Source of the DNA: Clostridia bacterium
GTDB lineage: Bacteria > Bacillota_A > Clostridia > Christensenellales > Aristaeellaceae
Assembly: GCA_017530275.1 (NCBI GenBank)
Contig: JAFXMP010000072.1
Location: 1 to 11,203, forward strand
Length of the DNA: 11,203 nt
Direction: 5' to 3'
Each line of letters begins with the position of its first letter. Positions within the stretch are counted from its first letter, which is position 1. The notes under the pieces are model-generated. The model saw only the letters and a list, made by a program, of their open reading frames with translations. It was not told the origin of the DNA and made no database searches. Position numbers and translations under genes: made by a program. This document shows positions 5,604-11,203 of the stretch, piece after piece.

Positions 5604-6965
5604 TTACTGGTGCTTGGCCCAGATTTCCTGCGCTTCGGCCCAGAACAGGTCGGCAGCGGCCTGGGCGCTTTCAAACTTGCCCTCGGCCAGGCCCTGGAAG
5701 TAGGTCTTCTTGAGCACGTCGGAGATTTCCTCGTTGGCGGCGGGCTCGGCGGGGCTGGTGTTGGCGGCGTCCGCGAAGGAGCCGATCAGGTCGATGATGG
5801 TGTACACCTTGCCGGTGATTTCGTTGGTCTTTTCCGTGTCAGCCTTCAGGGCAGCCAGCACGTCGCTGTTGATGGACACGCCGCGCTCGCAGTTGAGGAT
5901 CTTGTTGGCTTCCACGCTGTTGATGAAGAAGTTGATGAAGTTGGCGGCCATTTCCTTCTTTTCGGAGCCCTTCCAGATGCTCATCTGCTGGGAGGAACGC
6001 ACCACCATGCCGCTCTGGCCGTCATGGGACACCCGGGGAATGGTGCACAGTTCCAGGGTAATGCCGCTTTCAGCGGCCACGTTGCTCAGCGCCTGGAACT
6101 GGTTGGAGGACAGCATGATGATGGCGGAATCGCCATAGGCGATCCAGTCCGCTTCGATGTTGGAGCCGATTTCGTTCTGGATGCCGTAGTCGGCGATGGC
6201 GCCTTCCTGCTGCAGGGTGGTCAGCAGATCGAACAGATAAGCCAGAGGCGCGGTATCGCCGTCAAAGGCGAAGCCGGTTCCGTCCATGGTGTAGAAGTTG
6301 TAGCCTTCCTTCCACTGGGTGAACACGGAGTAGGCCAGGGAGTTGTATTCCAGGGTGGTGACGGCGGGATTGCCGGTGGTTTCGTAGATCTTCCGGCAGG
6401 CGTCCGCGAACTCTTCCCAGGTCCAGGTATCGGTGGGATAGGGCACGCCGGCGGCGTCGAAGATGGCGGGGTTGTAGGCGAAGCAGCGGGCGTTGGTGCC
6501 GTTGGAAATACCGGTCACCTCGCCGTTGGCCTGATTGACGGTGGTGGCGATCATGGCGGGACCGATGGCGGTGGTGTCGATGATGCCCGCGTCAATGTAG
6601 GCGTTCAGGGGTTCGATGGTGTCGTAATAGGTGAGCCAGTTATTGCCCATCTGGAACACGTCGGTCAGGCTGTTGGCAGCCATCTTGGCCTGGAACTGGG
6701 TCCAATAGGTGCCGCCGTCATAGTACTCGAATTCGACCTTCGCGCCTGTCTTTTCTTCCCACAGGTGAATGACTTCCTCGGTCATCTTGGCGCGGGTGTC
6801 GGAACCCCACCACATGATGCTCAGGGTCTGCCCGGAATAGTCGGGGAATACATAGCCCTCGGCGTTTACGTTATTCCAGCCAGCGGCCTTTTCTTCTGCC
6901 ATGGCGGGAACAAACAGGGTGCACAGCATAGCGGCGACCAACAGAATCACGATGGATTTCCTCAT
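5604..6965 (-). CDS. Extracellular sugar-binding protein of a CUT1 ABC importer
   Basis: A 453-residue family 1 solute-binding protein that captures a carbohydrate outside the membrane and delivers it to the two permeases downstream. ATG 6965-6963 is preceded by AAAGGAGG at eight bases. The signal peptide covers residues 1-23 with an AMA|EE signal peptidase I site. The cysteine at 15 lies inside the hydrophobic stretch and is not a lipobox. That is unusual for a Gram-positive binding protein, which is normally a lipoprotein, so retention at the surface is not explained. The mature N-lobe begins with GQTLSIMWWGSDTRAKMTEE and a KTGAKVEFEYYDGG strand, classic for this family; aromatic residues (WW, YY, W) typical of sugar stacking are frequent. 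Length and order (binding protein, MalF-like, MalG-like) are standard. Ligand unknown. Confidence 0.97.
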   Translation of the reverse strand: MRKSIVILLVAAMLCTLFVPAMAEEKAAGWNNVNAEGYVFPDYSGQTLSIMWWGSDTRAKMTEEVIHLWEEKTGAKVEFEYYDGGTYWTQFQAKMAANSLTDVFQMGNNWLTYYDTIEPLNAYIDAGIIDTTAIGPAMIATTVNQANGEVTGISNGTNARCFAYNPAIFDAAGVPYPTDTWTWEEFADACRKIYETTGNPAVTTLEYNSLAYSVFTQWKEGYNFYTMDGTGFAFDGDTAPLAYLFDLLTTLQQEGAIADYGIQNEIGSNIEADWIAYGDSAIIMLSSNQFQALSNVAAESGITLELCTIPRVSHDGQSGMVVRSSQQMSIWKGSEKKEMAANFINFFINSVEANKILNCERGVSINSDVLAALKADTEKTNEITGKVYTIIDLIGSFADAANTSPAEPAANEEISDVLKKTYFQGLAEGKFESAQAAADLFWAEAQEIWAKHQ

Positions 6966-6990
6966 GAGGAATGCCTCCTTTGATATTTTT

Positions 6991-7018
6991 AGCTCATTTA
7001 TTTCCTATTAAATGAGCT
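6991..7018 (-). promoter_or_regulatory. 5'-leader stem-loop of the transport operon
   Basis: AGCTCATTT (6991-6999) pairs perfectly with AAATGAGCT (7010-7018), extended by one more A-T pair, with an 8-base loop. It lies between the predicted transcription start (about 7024) and the RBS. It could be a dimeric-regulator operator overlapping the start of transcription, or an mRNA-stabilising 5' hairpin. It is too simple for a riboswitch. Confidence 0.4.
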
Positions 7019-7030
7019 TTATTTGTTTTT

Positions 7031-7059
7031 ATTGTATCAGTCTTTTTCCGATTTGTCAA
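7031..7059 (-). promoter_or_regulatory. Sigma-A promoter of the sugar-transport operon
   Basis: Perfect TTGACA (-35, 7059-7054), 17-base spacer, TACAAT (-10, 7036-7031) on the minus strand. The transcription start near 7024 gives a leader of about 60 bases before the ATG at 6965. Confidence 0.87.
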
Positions 7060-7098
7060 TGTACGCGCCAGGGTTTACGGGAAATTTTCACGTTGAGC

Positions 7099-7113
7099 GG
7101 GAAAGCGTTTACG
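7099..7113. promoter_or_regulatory. Candidate cre (CcpA) site upstream of the transport promoter
   Basis: Read on the minus strand, CGTAAACGCTTTCC matches the cre core (TGNAANCGNWNNCW) at all positions but the first and last. It lies 40 bases before the -35 box and overlaps the stop codon of the GH28-type gene. A second GTTTACGGG-containing element at 7073-7081 repeats part of it. A LacI-family operator would look similar. Confidence 0.4.
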
Positions 7114-8518
7114 CGCCTTCGTCCACAAAAGCGGGCCGGGAATCCGTCCCCTGGGGAAGCACCTGATAGTCCTTCAGCGTGACGCGGCGCGCGTGCCGCG
7201 CCCACAGGGAATAGGCGGGTGCAGGACCAAGGGCGTCGATCATGTGCGCATCGGGATACACTCCTTTCAAATCAGAATAGAGCCGGGGATCCGGGGCGGG
7301 GCTTTTCCATGGGTATTGGAGGAGCCGCACATCCTCAAAAGCAATATCTTCCATTGTTTTTTCCGGGATCCCCAGCAGGTAGGAGCCCCGGGGGCCGTTG
7401 GCTTCCCCCCGAACGCGGGAAATCAGCACGCGGCGCATCGTGCCGATGCTGGGCCGGGGATCGCCGGGTTTCACCCGTCCCCGATCTTCCAGGCGGAAAA
7501 AGAAGGGGCTCCAGGACCGGGTGATATACAGGTCGGTCAGCCAGAAGTTTTCCAAAGTTCCCCCATCCACCATTTCCAGGGAAACACCGCTGTCGGCGCA
7601 CGGATGCTTGAGCCCAGAGGGGTCTTCCGAAAGACCCCCGATGCGGCAGCGCCGGATCAGCACATTGCGGAAATCCCCCTGAGTGTCAGTACCCACTTTG
7701 AACGCATTGCAGGCGGAATAAAAATCGCAGTCCTCCACCAGCACGCGGTCCAGCCCCCGCTGAGACGCGCCCTTGAAGCACAGCGCGTCGTCCCCGCTGG
7801 ACACCCGGCAATGGCGGATCACCACGTCCCTGCAGCCGTCGATATCCATGCCGTCGTTGTTATAATTGGCATGGTTGCGCACGGTCAGTCCTTCGATCAG
7901 CACTTCATCGCAGTTCAGATAATTCTGCATCCAGCAGGCGGCGTTTTTCAGCGTCAGCCCGCTGATATGTACCCGGCGGCAATCGATGACGCGGATCAGG
8001 AAGGGCCGTCCCGGCGTGCCTTGGGCCGTTTCCGTGCCGGGAAAATGCTGCGGGCCGCCCTGTCCGTCGATCACGCCCGCGCCGTATAGGCTGATATTTT
8101 CACAGCCTTCCGCGAAAATCAGAGATTGGTGCATCCCCATGCTGGTATCCTGCACAGTGAGCCGCCGGGCGTGCATTTCAGGGTAATCCTTTAAGTCGGT
8201 GCTGGCCAGCAGCCTGGTTCCGGCACAGATTTCCAGCCGCACGTTGGAGCGCATTTCCAGCGTGCCGCTCACATAATCCCCGTGATCCAGCCGAACGGTG
8301 CCGCCCGTTTCTCCCGCCGCGTCAATGGCCCGCTGGATCGCCGCCGTGGCTTTCTCTCCGGGCATACAGCCAAAATCCTCCGGCCTGAATACAGCGCTGT
8401 TTCCATCCCAGGGATGAACATTCCTGTTCAATCCTTCCGCCATGGCGGTCAAGGAAGCCTGAATAGCGGCGCACCAGTCAGGAAGCGGGCCAAACGACAG
8501 GCATTTTTCATTTCCCAT
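7109..8518 (-). CDS. GH28-type glycoside hydrolase (polygalacturonase-like beta-helix)
   Basis: A 469-residue right-handed parallel beta-helix enzyme of the glycoside hydrolase 28 type, expected to cleave galacturonic-acid-containing pectic oligosaccharides. The chosen start is ATG 8518-8516, with AAGGA 12 bases upstream and an 11-base overlap with the preceding gene. ATG 8545 is in frame nine codons earlier but lacks an RBS. Two GH28 motifs are clear: NNDGMD at 220-225 (family NTDG-D; D222 catalytic) and SGDDALCFKG at 241-250 (D243 and D244). The family's GHG motif is replaced by ACNAFKVGT around 269-277, so the usual His is missing, and a typical RIK is not evident. The N-terminal FGCMPGEKATAAIQRAID region is the standard beta-helix entry. 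No signal peptide, so it acts inside the cell on imported fragments. It forms a coupled pair with the GH63-like gene. Substrate is inferred. Confidence 0.92.
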   Translation of the reverse strand: MGNEKCLSFGPLPDWCAAIQASLTAMAEGLNRNVHPWDGNSAVFRPEDFGCMPGEKATAAIQRAIDAAGETGGTVRLDHGDYVSGTLEMRSNVRLEICAGTRLLASTDLKDYPEMHARRLTVQDTSMGMHQSLIFAEGCENISLYGAGVIDGQGGPQHFPGTETAQGTPGRPFLIRVIDCRRVHISGLTLKNAACWMQNYLNCDEVLIEGLTVRNHANYNNDGMDIDGCRDVVIRHCRVSSGDDALCFKGASQRGLDRVLVEDCDFYSACNAFKVGTDTQGDFRNVLIRRCRIGGLSEDPSGLKHPCADSGVSLEMVDGGTLENFWLTDLYITRSWSPFFFRLEDRGRVKPGDPRPSIGTMRRVLISRVRGEANGPRGSYLLGIPEKTMEDIAFEDVRLLQYPWKSPAPDPRLYSDLKGVYPDAHMIDALGPAPAYSLWARHARRVTLKDYQVLPQGTDSRPAFVDEGA

Positions 8519-9977
8519 CTTCGCTTTCGTTCCTTTCTTTTTCATCGTCTATGATCACTTCGCTCAGAATACGCCCCCGCGAATCGGTGACGATCCGCCG
8601 GCCGCAGGGATACGTCCCCATTGCTCGCCCGTCCACCGCGATTTCGGCGCGTATTCCGTCGCTGCGAATGGCATAACGATGGTCATAAAACGTTGCCTCA
8701 TACGTATATTCTTCTCCGGCGCCCAAACTGAACCACACCTGGCCCAAATGGGGATGGACGCCGAAGCGGTGGGCGATGAATTCAAGGCAGGCGAGCATGG
8801 TGGGGCCATAGGCGTCCTGGATGGGTTCGCCGCTTCCTTCCTTGACCGGCTGATGGGAAACGGCGTGCACCAGAGAGGGCTTTCCCGTGAAAGGGTCAAA
8901 CTGCTGGGTGAAACGGTACCCGTTTTCCGCGACGGCGTAAAGCAGCTTGCCGCCCAACCGCGTTACGATGGGATGATAGCCGTAATTCTCCAATGCAAGG
9001 ATCGACCGCTGATAAGTGAGTCCCTCCGGCTGCCCGCTCCAGTTGTTTTCCGGGGCGTTGCGAAAAGCCGGATCGCACGCCGCCACACTGGGCAGGGGAA
9101 AGGGCGTCCAGAATTCCCGGGGATTCAAAAGGTGCTTTTCCACAAAGCGCTTGGCCATGTCCGGGGCAAGGGAGCCCCAATACATGCAGCGCAGGGTATT
9201 ATGGCACAGGATATCGATGATCTTTCCGTTTTTGTCCCGGTCATAACAGGCCCCGCGCGTTTCGTCCCACAGGCCCCGCCGGATGGCGGCGGCCACCTGG
9301 AGAGCCCAGTTTTCCCACAGTTCCTCTTCCCCATCGCCCAGGATCCGGCTGATGCTTGCCAGCGTATCCCGGCAGGAATAACTCCAGCTCATCACATCCA
9401 TGCTGGCCATGGGCACCACAGCATACCCTTCCGGCGGCTTATCCTCCGTCCACCAGCAGGGAGCGTCCCCGTAGCGCAGAGCCAGATCCTCCCCCGTATC
9501 GTACACGCAGAAGGATTCCAGCAGCCCGTCCCCGTTGGAATCCCGGGTGCGCCACAGGCAATCGTCGAAGCGGCGCAGGGTATCCTGAAGCTGGAAAAGA
9601 AATTCCCGGTCTTCTCCCAGCAGGTAATACAGGTTCAGGGCGGGAAACGGAAAACAAAAGCCCTGGTATTTGTTGAATTGGGGTTCGATCACGCCGTCCA
9701 CGCATTGGATGGACCCCGGCAGGCGGCCGTCCGCCCGCTGATGACGCATGAACAGCAGGCAGTTGTTTTTCGCCGCCTCCAAATTCCGCAAGGCGTACAT
9801 TTCCCCGCCCATGGGCTGGGTTTCCAGCCAGATTTTTTCGTAACCCCCGCCCTCCACCAGCACCAGATCATTGCCAAAGCGCTTTTGGTTCAAGCGGCAC
9901 TTTCTTTCCGCTTCGTCGTATACCCGCTGCAGCTTCTCGTTTTCGCACTGGAAAGACACGCTTGTTTCGGGCAGCAT
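8508..9977 (-). CDS. GH63/MGH1-like (alpha/alpha)6-barrel glycoside hydrolase
   Basis: A 489-residue cytoplasmic protein without signal peptide. The start is ATG 9977-9975, eight bases after GAGG; the GTG three codons earlier overlaps that RBS. The body shows the alternating helix pattern of an (alpha/alpha)6 barrel. Diagnostic pieces of the MGH1-like/GH63 catalytic domain are RDSNGDGLLES (145-155), DAPCWWTED (171-179) and NNWSGQPEGLTYQRSILALE (311-330), the counterpart of 'N.WrGpvW...Nyl....L' in these enzymes. A C-terminal beta-sandwich (about 400-489) ends the protein. It probably trims a glycosyl residue from imported oligosaccharides, but sugar specificity cannot be read. Its last codons overlap the GH28-type gene, indicating translational coupling. 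The promoter is probably in 9978-10010; no convincing minus-strand -35/-10 pair was found. Confidence 0.9.
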   Translation of the reverse strand: MLPETSVSFQCENEKLQRVYDEAERKCRLNQKRFGNDLVLVEGGGYEKIWLETQPMGGEMYALRNLEAAKNNCLLFMRHQRADGRLPGSIQCVDGVIEPQFNKYQGFCFPFPALNLYYLLGEDREFLFQLQDTLRRFDDCLWRTRDSNGDGLLESFCVYDTGEDLALRYGDAPCWWTEDKPPEGYAVVPMASMDVMSWSYSCRDTLASISRILGDGEEELWENWALQVAAAIRRGLWDETRGACYDRDKNGKIIDILCHNTLRCMYWGSLAPDMAKRFVEKHLLNPREFWTPFPLPSVAACDPAFRNAPENNWSGQPEGLTYQRSILALENYGYHPIVTRLGGKLLYAVAENGYRFTQQFDPFTGKPSLVHAVSHQPVKEGSGEPIQDAYGPTMLACLEFIAHRFGVHPHLGQVWFSLGAGEEYTYEATFYDHRYAIRSDGIRAEIAVDGRAMGTYPCGRRIVTDSRGRILSEVIIDDEKERNESEDGK

Positions 9978-10008
9978 CAGCGTCACCTCTTTCTGAAAAT
10001 TTGACGGA

Positions 10009-10037
10009 TGGACACAGGAACGTTTTTTCTGTATAAT
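10009..10037 (+). promoter_or_regulatory. Sigma-A promoter of the GH43-type gene
   Basis: TGGACA (-35, 10009-10014), 17-base spacer, perfect TATAAT (-10, 10032-10037) on the plus strand. Transcription should start near 10044, giving a leader of about 78 bases. A TTGACG at 10001 is 25 bases from the -10 box and therefore is not used as its -35. Confidence 0.8.
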
Positions 10038-10081
10038 CGTGATCGAAAGCAGCTGTTTCAGCCGATACGGACCGGATCAAG

Positions 10082-10101
10082 CGTGCTGTAAACACAGCAC
10101 G
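10082..10101. promoter_or_regulatory. Perfect 8-bp inverted repeat before the GH43-type gene
   Basis: CGTGCTGT and ACAGCACG flank a 4-base AAAC centre. It lies in the leader of the GH43-type gene, four bases before its AAAGGAGG box (10106-10113), in the divergent intergenic region. It may be a repressor operator serving both directions, or an RNA hairpin that affects access to the RBS. There is no T-run, so it is not a terminator. Confidence 0.4.
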
Positions 10102-10121
10102 AAACAAAGGAGGATAAAACC

Positions 10122-10973
10122 ATGCCGGATATCCGGGAAATCAACATACGGGACCCTTTTGTTCTGCTGGAAAAGGGAGTCTACTATCTGTACGGTACGA
10201 GAGGCGCGACCTGCTGGGGCCCCGCCACGGGCTTCGACGTATATACGAGCGAAAATCTGACGGCCTGGGAAGGACCTTTCCCCTGCTTTGAAAATGACGG
10301 CAGCTTCTGGGCGGACCGCAATTATTGGGCCCCGGAGGTGCATCCTTGGCAGGGAAACTTCTACATGTTCGCCAGCTTCAAAAGCGATGCGCGCCACCGC
10401 GGCACCGCCATCCTGCGCGCCGGTTCGCCGCTTGGTCCCTTTATTCCCTGGTCGGACGGTCCCGTCACGCCAAACGCATGGGAATGCCTGGACGGAACCT
10501 TTTATGCCGATCAGGAGGGAAAGCCCTGGATCGTGTTCTGTCACGAATGGGTGCAGGCGGGCGACGGGGAAGTATGGGCCATGCGCCTCAGCGAAGATCT
10601 GCGCAAAGCGGCGGGAGAACCGTATCTTCTGTTCCGTGCTTCCGAAGCGGATTGGGCCGTTGAAATGCATCATTCCTCCGGGAAAACAGGCTATGTGACG
10701 GACGGCCCCTTCCTTTGGCGGACGGAAGAAGGAAAGCTGCTGTGCCTGTGGTCTTCTTTTTCATCGGAGGGCTATACGCAGGCGGTGGCGGTATCTGACA
10801 GCGGGCGCATCGACAGCCATTTTTCCCAGATGAAGCCGCTGTTCATGAAAAATGGCGGACATGGCATGATCTTCCGGACCAAGGAGGGGCAAATCATGCT
10901 GGCGCTGCATCAGCCCAATGAGCATCTCAAAGAGCATCCTGTTTTTCTGACCTTGGACGCGAACATGAAATAA
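10122..10973 (+). CDS. GH43-type glycoside hydrolase (five-bladed beta-propeller)
   Basis: A 283-residue cytoplasmic enzyme of the GH43 clan, which typically removes arabinose, xylose or galactose from plant polysaccharide fragments. ATG 10122 has a perfect AAAGGAGG box eight bases before it. Motifs: INIRDPFVLL with the probable catalytic base D11, followed by YYLYGT; YWAPEVHPW at 68-76 (family 'WAPev'); CLDGTFYAD at 122-130 (candidate pKa-modulating D124); YVTDGPFLWR at 191-200, where many GH43 enzymes have the general acid Glu in E-G/A-P but this protein has Asp; and GGHGMIFR at 245-252, typical of the last blade. No signal peptide and no accessory domain; the length is that of a bare propeller. 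It is divergent from the GH63-like/GH28 pair and ends two bases before the convergent DUF849 remnant. Family confident, substrate unknown. Confidence 0.94.
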   Translation: MPDIREINIRDPFVLLEKGVYYLYGTRGATCWGPATGFDVYTSENLTAWEGPFPCFENDGSFWADRNYWAPEVHPWQGNFYMFASFKSDARHRGTAILRAGSPLGPFIPWSDGPVTPNAWECLDGTFYADQEGKPWIVFCHEWVQAGDGEVWAMRLSEDLRKAAGEPYLLFRASEADWAVEMHHSSGKTGYVTDGPFLWRTEEGKLLCLWSSFSSEGYTQAVAVSDSGRIDSHFSQMKPLFMKNGGHGMIFRTKEGQIMLALHQPNEHLKEHPVFLTLDANMK

Positions 10974-10975
10974 GC

Positions 10976-11203
10976 TCATTCCCACGGTGGTTTCGGCAGC
11001 GTCCCCATGATTTTTCGTGTTTCCTCAGGCGTCGCCGTTTCAAGTCCCATGGCGTGGATAAGCTGTGCCAGCCGTTCCACCACCTACCAGTTATACTGCG
11101 CGTACGATCCGGGAGCCAAATACGCGCTGTCCTCAAAGCCGATGCGCACGATGGACACGCCCAGGGCCATGGCTCCGGCCAGGAAGTCCCAATTGTCCCG
11201 CCC
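10976..11203 (-). pseudogene. DUF849/beta-keto acid cleavage enzyme C-terminus with in-frame TAG
   Basis: The minus-strand frame entering from the right edge reads RDNWDFLAGAMALGVSIVRI then GFEDSAYLAPGSYAQYNW, hits TAG at 11086-11084, and continues in the same frame with VVERLAQLIHAMGLETATPE to TGA at 10978-10976. Both halves match the C-terminal end of DUF849/BKACE enzymes (beta-keto acid plus acetyl-CoA cleavage, Kce-like): 'vRvGlEDn.yl..G..a.sN..lVe.....a...Gre.Atp.ea'. One base (CAG to TAG) explains the interruption, which would remove about 35 residues. The enzyme's front is outside the window. A sequencing error is the other explanation. The gene is convergent with the GH43-type gene, with no terminator between. 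Confidence 0.78.

Noticed and set aside
5502..6983. 493-codon open frame on the plus strand
   Set aside because: It is antisense to the sugar-binding protein, is rich in Gly/Val/Asp/His runs typical of the complement of GC-biased codons, has no RBS, and matches no family.
6991..7018. Riboswitch in the importer leader
   Set aside because: Only one simple 10-bp AT-rich stem is present in a leader of about 60 bases. There are no multi-helix junctions or known aptamer consensus.
8679..10004. 441-codon open frame on the plus strand
   Set aside because: Antisense to the GH63-like gene, whose family motifs are clear. The plus-strand product shows no domain and no RBS.

Overview
The window looks like chromosomal DNA of an anaerobic clostridial Firmicute, probably a gut or rumen commensal. 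The evidence is strong AAGGAGG-type ribosome binding sites, sigma-A promoters with 17-bp spacers, a carbohydrate ABC transporter without its own ATPase, plant-glycan hydrolases, and remnants of transposases. The genus cannot be read from the sequence. No rRNA, tRNA or CRISPR array was seen.

Region 1 (1-960) is a rearranged patch on the minus strand. It holds the start of an exported solute-binding protein cut by the window edge, a 44-residue remnant of a DUF1016/YhcG-like protein that keeps its own promoter and RBS, a small hypothetical ORF, and the first 55 residues of an ISAs1-type transposase.

Region 2 (about 990-3180, plus strand) is the most interesting part: a compact RiPP (ribosomally made, post-translationally modified peptide) cassette. 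A textbook sigma-A promoter drives a 133-residue precursor with a Nif11-type leader ending in VAGG. Its core carries three Cys-X-Cys-Val/Gly-rich modules. A 486-residue radical SAM/SPASM enzyme follows and is the obvious maturase. A 42-codon ORF follows that. No exporter or C39 peptidase is present here. Transposase-like debris lies on both sides (766-933 and 3264-3614).

Region 3 (3637-6965, minus strand) is a CUT1-type sugar ABC importer: substrate-binding protein, then two permeases, with a strong promoter, an intercistronic stem-loop after the binding protein, and a bidirectional terminator at the end.

Region 4 (7109-10973) holds glycoside hydrolases: a GH63/MGH1-like (alpha/alpha)6 enzyme overlapping a GH28-type beta-helix enzyme on the minus strand, and a divergent GH43-type beta-propeller enzyme on the plus strand. 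None has a signal peptide. Together with the importer they suggest intracellular breakdown of imported plant-cell-wall (pectin or hemicellulose side-chain) oligosaccharides. A cre-like site suggests carbon-catabolite control.

Region 5 (10976-11203, minus strand) is the C-terminal end of a DUF849/beta-keto acid cleavage enzyme gene, interrupted by an in-frame amber codon.
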